The notes beneath the pieces were generated by a model. The model worked only from the letters and a program-made list of their open reading frames with translations. It was not told the origin of the DNA and did no database searches. From Clostridia bacterium (lineage in GTDB: Bacteria; Bacillota; Clostridia; Christensenellales; Aristaeellaceae), in the NCBI GenBank assembly GCA_024404275.1, contig JAKSQG010000078.1, positions 1-8,201 on the forward strand: a stretch of 8,201 nucleotides of DNA. Reading direction: 5' to 3'. Numbering within the stretch: the first letter of the stretch is position 1; every line of letters begins with the position of its first letter. Shown piece by piece: positions 1 through 8,188 of this stretch. The position numbers and the translations under genes are program-made.

Positions 1-703
1 AGGCCATGGCCGCCACAATGGCCGCCAGACCCGCCGTTTCGGTGCGGAAGATGCGCGGCCCCAGCGTAACGGCTTTTGCGCCGACCGCCCGCATGGCCTC
101 GACCTCGTTTTCCGCCATGCCGCCCTCGGGACCAATAACGATGGCCAGGTCGGTCACATCTTCCGTGATGTACTGCCGCATCGTGCCGGCATGCTCATCC
201 TCCCACGGCACCAGCACCAATTGGTGATTGGCAAGGCGCTTCAAAAGCTCCTTTTCGCTGATGGCATTTTCCACGGTGGGCACCACGGGACGGAACGCCT
301 GTTTGGCCGCCTCGCGGGCGATCTTCTGCCAGCGGGCGATCTTTTTGGTGTCGTTCGCGTCAATTTTGGCCACGCTGCGGGGCATGTTGACGGGCACCAG
401 CGCGCTGACGCCCGCCTCGGTGCACTTCTGCATCACATAGTCCATGCGGTCGCCCTTGGCGGCACCCTGATAAAGCGTCACGCGCAGGGTGGGCTCGGGG
501 CTTTTGACCTCCTGCAGTACCCGCACGGTCACGCCGTCCGTCAGGTCTACCATTTCGGCGTCATAGGCACCGCCATTTGCAAACAATTGCAGGCGGTCGC
601 CCGGCTGCATGCGAAGGACGCGCAGCGCATGGGCGGCGTCTTCCGCCTCCAAACGCGCCATGCCGTTCACAATGCCGTTTTCATCGGCAAAAAAGCGATG
701 CAT
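1..703 (-). CDS. rsmE: RsmE, 16S rRNA (uracil-1498-N3)-methyltransferase, 3' end cut by window edge
   Basis: RsmE is a SPOUT-class, SAM-dependent enzyme that methylates N3 of U1498 in 16S rRNA of the 30S subunit. I translated the minus strand from the ATG at 701-703. The product begins MHRFFADENGIVNG, reads open for 234 codons and runs off the left edge, so only a few C-terminal residues should be missing relative to the usual 240-250. Family signatures visible are an N-terminal PUA-like part with HALRVLRMQPGD, then LYQGAAKGDRMDYVMQKCTEAG, and the C-terminal SAM/knot motifs VIGPEGG and LGPRIFRTETAG. The start codon directly follows the prmA stop (TAAATG) with a GGAG just upstream, so translation is probably coupled. 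Pairing of prmA and rsmE behind dnaJ is common in Clostridia and Bacilli. No internal stop was found. Confidence 0.95.
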   Translation of the reverse strand, partial: MHRFFADENGIVNGMARLEAEDAAHALRVLRMQPGDRLQLFANGGAYDAEMVDLTDGVTVRVLQEVKSPEPTLRVTLYQGAAKGDRMDYVMQKCTEAGVSALVPVNMPRSVAKIDANDTKKIARWQKIAREAAKQAFRPVVPTVENAISEKELLKRLANHQLVLVPWEDEHAGTMRQYITEDVTDLAIVIGPEGGMAENEVEAMRAVGAKAVTLGPRIFRTETAGLAAIVAAMA

Positions 704-1633
704 TTACTCCGCCCGGGCAGCCAGCGCCACCCAGTCTCCCTTCTGAAGACGGTCAAAAATGGTGTAGCCGTTCTTGCCAAGCACATCCCGCACTTCCTGC
801 TCACGCTCCGCCAGAATGCCGCTGCACACAAACAGCGCACCCGGCTTGAGGTGTGCCTTGAGGGGGCCCGCCAGCAGGAAGATGACATCCGCCAGAATGT
901 TGGCCACGGCAAAGTCGCACTTTACATCGTCCAGACCCGCCACCAGATCGCCCTCACGGATCTCGATCTTGTCGGACAGGCCGTTCTTTTCCACGTTTTC
1001 AATGGCCACACGCACAGCCATTTCGTCAATATCGACGCCCAGAATGTTGTCTGCGCCAAGGCGTGCCGCGGCAATGGCAAGGATGCCGCTGCCCGTGCCC
1101 ACATCCAGCACAGAGCCGCCGGCATAGTGCTTTTCGATCATCTCGACGCACATGGCGGTGGTCTCATGGGTGCCGGTGCCAAAGGCCATGCCGGGGTCCA
1201 GCTCAATGATGAGGTCGCCCGGCTGCGCATCCCAGTTTTCCCAGCTGGGCTTGATGACCAGGTGCTTGCCGGCGCGGAAGGGCTTGTAATACTGCTTCCA
1301 GTTTTCCGCCCAGTCCTGCTCCTTGACGCCCTCGCTGGAGATTTTCAGCGTGCCCAGATCCATGCCCGTGATCGCGGGCAGCTCCTGCAGGCACTTGTCC
1401 AGACCGCGAAGGTCCTCCACAGAGGCAAACCACGCCTTCACCTGCACATCCTCGGGCATTTCATCCAGCATTTTGCGGTCGATCAGCTCCCAGTAGCCGT
1501 TGGGCTTATCGGGGTCGGGCACATCGGCACGGTCGATGATCTGCGTGCCCACGGCGCCCTGACGCATCAGCGCCTCGCTGACGATGTCGGCGCCCTCGCT
1601 CACGGTGGATACGGTGACTTCAATCCAATCCAT
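704..1633 (-). CDS. prmA: PrmA, ribosomal protein L11 methyltransferase
   Basis: This 309-residue protein has the usual length for PrmA, which uses SAM to trimethylate ribosomal protein L11 in the cytoplasm. The N-terminal substrate-recognition domain starts MDWIEVTVST. It is followed by the PrmA signature DPGMAFGTGTHETT (residues 146-159), the SAM-binding motif I VLDVGTGSG (175-183), the acidic ribose-binding GVDIDE (199-204) and the catalytic-face motif NILADV (245-250). The ATG at 1631-1633 is preceded by AAGGAG at 1639-1644, 5 nt away, and that Shine-Dalgarno overlaps the dnaJ stop codon, which points to translational coupling. The gene ends in TAA, immediately followed by the rsmE start. 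It is cotranscribed with the chaperone genes and so probably shares their HrcA control; the physiological reason for that linkage is not evident from the sequence. Confidence 0.96.
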   Translation of the reverse strand: MDWIEVTVSTVSEGADIVSEALMRQGAVGTQIIDRADVPDPDKPNGYWELIDRKMLDEMPEDVQVKAWFASVEDLRGLDKCLQELPAITGMDLGTLKISSEGVKEQDWAENWKQYYKPFRAGKHLVIKPSWENWDAQPGDLIIELDPGMAFGTGTHETTAMCVEMIEKHYAGGSVLDVGTGSGILAIAAARLGADNILGVDIDEMAVRVAIENVEKNGLSDKIEIREGDLVAGLDDVKCDFAVANILADVIFLLAGPLKAHLKPGALFVCSGILAEREQEVRDVLGKNGYTIFDRLQKGDWVALAARAE

Positions 1634-1642
1634 GGTAACTCC

Positions 1643-2776
1643 TTAATTGTTGAACAGGCTCTTCACCTTGTCGGCAAAGGTGCGGCGTTCCTTGTATTCC
1701 TTGCCCGTGGTGGCGGCATCCAATTGACGCAGCAGCTCTTTCTGCGTTTCGTTCATGTGGGTGGGCACCTCCACGCGGACGGTGAAGATGAGGTCGCCCA
1801 CATAGGTGCTGTTGGGTCGGGGCATGCCCTTGCCGCGCAGACGGAACTCGGTATCGGTCTGCGTGCCCTCGGGAATGTTGAAGGGCACGGTGCCGTCCAG
1901 CGTGGGCACTTCGATCTCGCCGCCCAAAGCCGCGGTGGTAAAGCTGATGGGCACTTCCAGATACAGGTTGCTGCCGTCGCGCTTGAACAGCTTGTGCGGG
2001 CGCACGCTCACCACAATGTACAGCGAGCCGTTGGGGCCGCCGTTGACGCCGGGTTCGCCCTGACCGTTCATCACGATGGTCTGACCATCGTCAATGCCCG
2101 CGGGCACACGCACGTTGGCGGTGCGCTTCTTTTTGACGCGTCCGCTGCCGCTGCACTGGGGGCACTTTTCCTTGATGATCTTGCCGCTGCCGCCGCAGGC
2201 GGAGCAGGTGCGGATGGTGGCCATGAAGCCCGACTGCACACGTACCTGACCCTGACCCTTACAGGTGGGGCAGGTGGTGGCGCTGGTGCCGGGCTTGGCG
2301 CCCGTGCCGCTGCAGTGCTCGCACTTTTCGGAGCGGTAGAAGTCAAACTTCTTCTCACATCCCTTGGCGGCCTCTTCAAAGCTGATGCGCAGGTCGTAGC
2401 GCAGGTCGTTGCCGGCCTGCGGCGCGTTGGCACGGCGGGCGGAGCCGCCCATGCCGCCGCCGAACAGCTGGTCAAAGATGTCGCCGAAGCCGCCCATGCC
2501 GCCAAAGTCGAAGCCGCCCGCGCCATAGCCCGCGCCGCCGCCGCCGTTCATGGGGTCATTAAAACCGAACTGATCGTAACGGGCACGCTTATCGGGGTCG
2601 CTCAGCACCTCGTTGGCCTCGTTCAGTTCACGGAAGCGCTGCTCCGCCTCTTTGTCATCGGGGTGCAGGTCGGGGTGGCACTCCTTGGCCATCTTGCGGT
2701 AAGCCTTTTTGATATCGTCCTGAGAGGCGTTCTTGGCAACGCCAAGCACCTCATAATAATCGCGTTTTGCAGCCAT
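1643..2776 (-). CDS. dnaJ: DnaJ, Hsp40 co-chaperone
   Basis: This is a complete type I DnaJ of 377 residues that delivers unfolded clients to DnaK and stimulates its ATPase. The J domain (about 5-70) carries the essential HPD at 34-36. A Gly/Phe-rich linker (about 75-115) is rich in GGFGD/GGMGG-type repeats. Four CXXCXGXG zinc repeats start at Cys152, Cys169, Cys191 and Cys205, with all eight cysteines present, and the C-terminal client-binding and dimerisation domains follow. The ATG at 2774-2776 has AGAGG at 2781-2785, only 4 nt upstream. The gene ends in TAA. It sits 93 nt downstream of dnaK, and this gap contains a strong hairpin that could set DnaJ levels relative to DnaK. Confidence 0.98.
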   Translation of the reverse strand: MAAKRDYYEVLGVAKNASQDDIKKAYRKMAKECHPDLHPDDKEAEQRFRELNEANEVLSDPDKRARYDQFGFNDPMNGGGGAGYGAGGFDFGGMGGFGDIFDQLFGGGMGGSARRANAPQAGNDLRYDLRISFEEAAKGCEKKFDFYRSEKCEHCSGTGAKPGTSATTCPTCKGQGQVRVQSGFMATIRTCSACGGSGKIIKEKCPQCSGSGRVKKKRTANVRVPAGIDDGQTIVMNGQGEPGVNGGPNGSLYIVVSVRPHKLFKRDGSNLYLEVPISFTTAALGGEIEVPTLDGTVPFNIPEGTQTDTEFRLRGKGMPRPNSTYVGDLIFTVRVEVPTHMNETQKELLRQLDAATTGKEYKERRTFADKVKSLFNN

Positions 2777-2803
2777 TTTTCCTCTGCCTTTTTAATCAGC
2801 AAC

Positions 2804-2834
2804 GCGCAATGCGGCGTTTTGTGCCGCATTGCGC
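2804..2834 (-). repeat. Perfect 12-bp inverted repeat (hairpin) between dnaK and dnaJ
   Basis: Arms 2804-2815 (GCGCAATGCGGC) and 2823-2834 (GCCGCATTGCGC) pair perfectly around a 7-nt loop. In the leftward transcript the stem can be extended by CAAC/GTTG beyond a 2-nt bulge. No uninterrupted U tract follows it, only GTTGCTGATTAAAAAGG, so it is not a typical strong intrinsic terminator. Partial attenuation, RNase protection of the dnaK 3' end or a processing site are plausible roles, but these are inferences. Confidence 0.75.
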
Positions 2835-2869
2835 CAGTTGCAATTACAATTTGGTTTTATTTTTGAAGA

Positions 2870-4687
<1,818 letters not shown>

Positions 4688-4747
4688 TGTTTTGTTCCTC
4701 CGTAATCTATGTTGATTTGGTCAGTATACTTATTCAAAACGTGCTGT

Positions 4748-5326
4748 TTAACCGGCGACGACCTTTACCATCGCATGGCGCAGCACAGCATCGCCCATGC
4801 GGTAGCCCTTCTGGAACACCGCGCACACCGTGCCCGGCTCTCCTTCGGATTCATCGCCCTGCATGACGGCGTTTTCCAGGTTGGGGTCAAACTTTTCGCC
4901 CAAGCGGGAAACCGCCTGCACGCCGCGCTTTTCCAGCGCGTCATTCAGCTGCCGGTAAACCATCGCGACGCCCTCGTGCAGCTTTTCATCGCTGCTTTCG
5001 ACGTCCAGCGCCCTTTCCAGGTTGTCCATCACCGGCAGAATGGTCTTGATGAACTCGCGGGCGCCATCCTCAAAGCTGTCGGCACGCACATCCTTGTTGC
5101 GGCGGCGGAAGTTGTCAAAATCCGCCTGTACGCGCTGCGCCATATTGAGATACTCATCACTGAGCTTCTTGGCTTCTTCCAGTTCTTTTTCCAGGTCTCT
5201 TTCCGGCGCCTTGTTTTCTTCGCCGGTCACCTCGGCATCCGCGGCGCCGTCCTCCATGACGGGGGTCTCGATCTCTTCAGGCTGCTGATTCACTGTTTTC
5301 TTATCCTTTTTCTTTATTTTGCTCAC
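4748..5326 (-). CDS. grpE: GrpE, nucleotide exchange factor for DnaK
   Basis: GrpE dimers release ADP from DnaK and so reset the chaperone cycle. The 192-residue protein has a charged, low-complexity N-terminus (about 1-45), then a long coiled-coil helix (about 45-95, with QADFDNFRRRNK at 68-79). The compact C-terminal beta domain contains FDPNLENAVMQ (146-156) and the family signature FQKGYRMGDAVLRHAMVKV (171-189). The start is GTG at 5324-5326. It overlaps the hrcA TGA (GTGA, 4 nt) and is well placed 7 nt after AGGAGG at 5334-5339, so translation is probably coupled to that of hrcA. The gene ends in TAA. If hrcA translation stopped at the internal TAG, this coupling would be lost, though the strong ribosome binding site could still start grpE independently. 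Confidence 0.97.
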   Translation of the reverse strand: MSKIKKKDKKTVNQQPEEIETPVMEDGAADAEVTGEENKAPERDLEKELEEAKKLSDEYLNMAQRVQADFDNFRRRNKDVRADSFEDGAREFIKTILPVMDNLERALDVESSDEKLHEGVAMVYRQLNDALEKRGVQAVSRLGEKFDPNLENAVMQGDESEGEPGTVCAVFQKGYRMGDAVLRHAMVKVVAG

Positions 5327-6345
5327 AGGGCTTCCTCCTCCACTTTCAGCAGGCGGGTCAGCTCCGCCGATACGGTCTCAAGCACCGCGATGGTGTAATC
5401 ATACGCCATGCGGGTGGGGCCGATGACGGCAATGCTGCCTGCGTGCCCCTGACCGACCAGGTAGGGGGCGGTGATCATCGTGCAGCCCCTCAGGGCGCTC
5501 ACGCCGATCTCTCCGCCGATGCGGATGGTCATGCCCTCGCCTCTGGGGCGCATCAGGTCGGCGATATCATCGCCCTGCACGGCGTCCATAAAGGCTCTGG
5601 CTTTGGCCACATCCTCGTACTACGGATAGTAGAGCATGTTGGCCGCTCCGCCCACCATCACACGGTCCGTCTCGGTCTGCTTTTCCATCTGCGCCGCAAG
5701 GTCCGCGATGCCGGAAAGCACCCTGGCATCCGTATTGCCCTGCGCCGCCACGCGGTAGAGCGTTTCACGCATCTGCCGCAGCGTCATGCCCTTGAAGCGC
5801 TCCGTCAGCATGCGGCTGATGGCGTACAGGGCATCGGCATCCAGGTTTTCGCTGATGCGAAGAATGGAGTCACGGATCACGCCGGAGCTGGTCACCACGA
5901 TCAGCAGGGCCGAGCCGCGGCTGATCTGCACCAGCTGCAGACCGCTCACGCGCAGGTTGCTCTGCCGCGGCGTCATTACCAGCGCGGTGTAGTGGGTCAG
6001 GTCGCTGAGCGTTTCGGCGCACACGGTGGTTACATCCTCCATGTTGTGCACACGGGAGGTAAAGTAGGCGCGTACGCTGTCCATTTCGCTGTCGCGGCTG
6101 CGGGCGTTCAGCCCGTCCACATACAGGCGGTAGGCTTTGTCGCTGGGCACACGCCCCGCGGAAACATGCGGCTGGATGAGGTATCCCATCTCTTCCAGAT
6201 CGGCCATCTCGTTGCGGATGGTGGCACTGGAAACGCCCAGCCCGCTGTTTTTGCTGATGGTGCGGCTGCCGACCGGCGTGTTGGTGCGGATGAAGTCCTC
6301 CACGATGGCCTGCAGTACCCGCAGCTTGCGTTCGTTTACGTCCAT
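5323..6345 (-). CDS. hrcA: HrcA, heat-inducible transcription repressor, with one in-frame TAG
   Basis: HrcA binds CIRCE operators and represses class I heat-shock operons, with GroEL assisting its folding in the known model. The first 241 codons give a winged-helix DNA-binding domain (TPVGSRTISKNSGLG, SSATIRNEMADLEEMGYL, SAGRVPSDKAYRLYVD) and the start of the sensor domain, up to NMLYYP. A TAG at 5620-5622 then interrupts the frame. The same frame continues with YEDVAKARAF and the HrcA C-terminal block (GSIAVIGPTRMAYDY) to TGA at 5323-5325. Read through, the protein is 340 residues, the normal family length, with no frameshift. By my recollection of B. subtilis HrcA (MLNQPEF), the TAG sits at a conserved Glu in the P-E-F/Y motif. 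The ATG at 6343-6345 has AAAGGAGG at 6351-6358, 5 nt upstream. Either UAG is translated here, or this is a nonsense mutant or sequence error. Confidence 0.93.
5334..5339 (-). promoter_or_regulatory. Ribosome binding site fixing the GTG start of grpE
   Basis: The minus strand reads AGGAGG here, 7 nt before the GTG at 5324-5326. It lies inside the last codons of hrcA and supports the GTG start with its 4-nt overlap; no in-frame ATG of comparable quality is seen nearby. Confidence 0.85.
5620..5622 (-). other. In-frame TAG (amber) codon 242 of hrcA
   Basis: The plus strand shows CTA at these positions, which is TAG in the hrcA frame. The context is TATCCG-TAG-TACGAG. Family homology continues in the same frame on both sides, and family comparison from memory suggests Glu at this site (GAG to TAG is one base change). 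Confidence 0.9.
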
Positions 6346-6365
6346 CGCTTCCTCCTTTCATCTTG

Positions 6366-6392
6366 TTAGCACTCAACGCCTTCGAGTGCTAA
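6366..6392. promoter_or_regulatory. CIRCE operator, binding site of HrcA
   Basis: TTAGCACTC (6366-6374), a 9-nt spacer and GAGTGCTAA (6384-6392) match the CIRCE consensus perfectly in both arms. The element lies just downstream of the hrcA promoter and 20 nt before the hrcA start codon, the classical position for autoregulation of an hrcA-grpE-dnaK-dnaJ operon. It is the only copy seen in the window. Confidence 0.98.
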
Positions 6393-6399
6393 CAACTGT

Positions 6400-6428
6400 A
6401 TTCTATATCACTTCGGCGGCAATGTCAA
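6400..6428 (-). promoter_or_regulatory. SigA-type promoter of the hrcA operon
   Basis: On the minus strand the -35 is TTGACA (6423-6428, perfect) and the -10 is TAGAAT (6400-6405, 5 of 6), with a 17-bp spacer. Transcription should start near 6393, at the upstream edge of CIRCE, so HrcA bound there would block initiation. The predicted leader before hrcA is about 48 nt. Confidence 0.9.
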
Positions 6429-6566
6429 TAGTTTTGCAAAAAAATTTCACACTCCAAGGAGGACTGTAATACACTCCCGCTGCCGGTGAGCCAAAAAGCC
6501 CTGTATGACGGCGTATTTTTTTATTGCAAACCCTTTCATTCCTGTTACAAATTGTTAAAAAAGTGC

Positions 6567-6596
6567 TTTACGCATCCCCGTATTTCATGTTAATAT
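6567..6596 (+). promoter_or_regulatory. Possible promoter of the surface-protein gene
   Basis: TTTACG (6567-6572) and TAATAT (6591-6596) are separated by 18 bp, within an AT-rich stretch that contrasts with the GC-rich genes. Each hexamer matches the SigA consensus at 4 of 6 positions. The placement, about 70 nt before the start codon of the rightward gene, is reasonable, but the match is only moderate. Confidence 0.45.
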
Positions 6597-6612
6597 ATCG
6601 TTAATTATCTAT

Positions 6613-6660
6613 GGCATGCGTATGCCGTGCAAATCCTGCCCCAAAGGGCAAGAAAGCAGG
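6613..6660 (+). other. 5' leader with small potential hairpins before the surface-protein gene
   Basis: GGCAT (6613-6617) pairs with ATGCC (6622-6626) around GCGT. Downstream, TGCCC (6637-6641) can pair with GGGCA (6646-6650), or CCTGC (6635-6639) with GCAGG (6656-6660). The last two share bases 6637-6639, so they compete, and the second would hide the weak Shine-Dalgarno-like AGCAGG just before the ATG. It matches no riboswitch class I recognise. A regulatory role is speculative. Confidence 0.3.
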
Positions 6661-6665
6661 TTCAC

Positions 6666-8129
6666 ATGAGAAGATTCCAGAAACTCACCGCTGCCCTGAT
6701 GGCACTGATGATGCTTTTCTCCGCCGCCTCCGCGCTGGCCGCCCCCGGCACCGCGCAGTATCTTCGTGTTGAGTATCTCGACGATGAAAACTACGATTCT
6801 CCCCTCTATCATATGGAAGAGAACGTGGACGGCTTCCTGCACGATTTTATCGTCTATTGCTTCAACAACGAAAAGTACTGGCCTGTCGACACATGGGATT
6901 ATGCCATGCAAGAGCTGTTCGTTCCCGATGCGTTGATCCATCTCAGTGAAGCGGTCAAGGACAAGCTGTACCGTGTCATGTATGCCGGCTACCCTGCCGA
7001 CAACCTGGGTCTCATTGAAGCTGCCGGTGAAAGCTATCATGATTATAACTGGATCAACGAAAATGTGGAGGTCACTGCTTCCGCGCTGGAGATGTTCCCG
7101 CAGCTGCAGGGCATTGACCTGACCCTGTATGATAACCCCGCCAACTACGGCGTGCAGGATATCAACAGCCCCCAGTTTGTCATTGTGTGTGCTGTGATCG
7201 ATCAGCTGGAATCCTGGGCCTACAGCTTCGATGACGAGCTGACCGCCAAGTACCATAAGTTTATTCTGGAAAACCGCCGCCTCTATGCCCTGCTGGATGC
7301 CCTCTATAACATGGTCAACTATGACATGCCCGAGGTGGAAAACATCGAGGACTGGTTTGACGGTCACATCAACCAGCACGGTCACTACGCCACGCAGGTC
7401 GCCATCTGGCGCATCCTGCACGAAAACAACGTGCCCGGCAACGGTAAATCCGAAGAGGAAGCCATGCACAGCGACTCTCTGGTCAAGAAGCTGGTCGACT
7501 TTGCCAACGGCGTCGGCGAATATGCCAATGTAACGGTGCCCCCGCGCAGCACCACCTTTACATAGATGCAGGGCTACCGCGACAACCTGTTTGAAAACGG
7601 CAAAGTGCTGCTCCGTGCCGACAACACCGCCGTGGGCAAGGATGGCATCATCACCTTCACCCAGCAGGCAAACGGCACCTACGTATCCGAGCCGCTGCAC
7701 TTTGACAGCGCCACCACCTATGAAATGCCCTATCACTTCAGCATGTCCAACGGCGGCAGCCTGAAGGACGAGGTCGTGCAGCACGGCGAAGGCGATACCT
7801 TCACCCTCGTGGCTGACACCCTGACCGAGGATACCACCGCCACCATCACCGTGGCGCTGGATGCCCGCTGGCCCTCTGAAGTGTATCAGTATGTGCGTGA
7901 AAGCCAGAAGGACCTGCCCGTAGAGGAGCGCACCACGCAGGAAATGTCCGGCTGCTTCTTCCACAGCGTGCCCATGGAGCTGACGCTCAAGGCGGCCGTG
8001 GAAAAGGATGACCCGGTGCCCCCGCCGCCCGTACCGCCCACCGGTGACAGCACGCCCGTAGCCATCCTCGCCGCGGTGTGCATGCTGTCCGTCATGGGCG
8101 TCACGATCCTCATCCGCAAGAGAAAGTAA
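6666..8129 (+). CDS. Sortase-anchored surface protein with class II thioester domain (TQXA), one in-frame TAG
   Basis: Starting at ATG 6666, the product has a signal peptide (MRRFQ, a hydrophobic core, cleavage likely near residue 25 after ASALA). A region resembling the class II thioester domain of Gram-positive adhesins follows: Cys65 in VYCFNNE and Gln244 in YATQVAIW are the expected pair for an internal Cys-Gln thioester bond. At codon 300 (7563-7565) the frame meets TAG. The same frame continues for 187 codons: an extracellular, probably beta-rich region, a proline-rich spacer (PVPPPPVPP), the sorting signal VPPTGD (residues 456-461), a hydrophobic segment (about 464-483) and the basic tail RKRK, ending in TAA. 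Signal and anchor fit a single 487-residue protein. The second half has no signal peptide and no ribosome binding site. The upstream in-frame GTG at 6627 is a poorer start because it would bury the signal peptide. The ligand is unknown. Confidence 0.82.
7563..7565 (+). other. In-frame TAG (amber) codon 300 of the surface-protein gene
   Basis: The context is TTTACA-TAG-ATGCAG. The frame is open on both sides. An ATG follows immediately, but no Shine-Dalgarno precedes it, so separate translation of the second half is unlikely. The TAG falls between the thioester domain and the anchor-bearing half, so termination here would release the adhesin domain without a wall anchor. Confidence 0.88.
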
Positions 8130-8145
8130 CGAACGAGGAGACGAC

Positions 8146-8188
8146 TTTGGAAACCACGCTTTTTATGCTAAAAAGCATGGTTTCCAAA
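8146..8188. repeat. Long near-perfect palindrome after the surface-protein gene
   Basis: The arms 8146-8165 and 8169-8188 pair at 19 of 20 positions (only C8157/A8177 fails) around a 3-nt TGC loop. The outer part is TTTGGAAACCA/TGGTTTCCAAA. It starts 17 nt after the stop codon. No T run follows on the plus strand (ACC or CCTTCC comes next), so it is not a standard intrinsic terminator, though it could end or stabilise the transcript. It might also be a dispersed palindromic repeat. Confidence 0.8.

Noticed and set aside
191..2866. An 891-codon open frame on the plus strand, antisense to rsmE, prmA and dnaJ
   Set aside because: It is codon-aligned with three genuine minus-strand genes that share one frame and use few TTA, CTA and TCA codons. 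The translation is His/Gly/Ala/Val-rich low-complexity with no recognisable family.
5323..5610. C-terminal part of hrcA as a separate gene starting at GTG 5608-5610
   Set aside because: There is no ribosome binding site before it, and the sequence is plainly the HrcA C-terminus in the same frame as the upstream part.
5443..6369. A 308-codon plus-strand frame opposite hrcA
   Set aside because: It is the antisense shadow of hrcA, His/Ala/Gly-rich and without family features, and it runs into the CIRCE.
6605..6665. Known riboswitch (c-di-GMP or preQ1 type) in the surface-gene leader
   Set aside because: Only short hairpins are present, and the conserved motifs of these classes are not found.
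6609..7964. A 451-codon minus-strand frame opposite the surface-protein gene
   Set aside because: It is a codon-aligned antisense shadow. The plus strand has a signal peptide, thioester motifs and a sorting signal. Its lack of interruption at the TAG is trivial because the complement CTA is Leu.
7566..8129. Second half of the surface protein as an independent gene
   Set aside because: No Shine-Dalgarno, no signal peptide despite a sorting signal, and an exact frame match with the upstream half.
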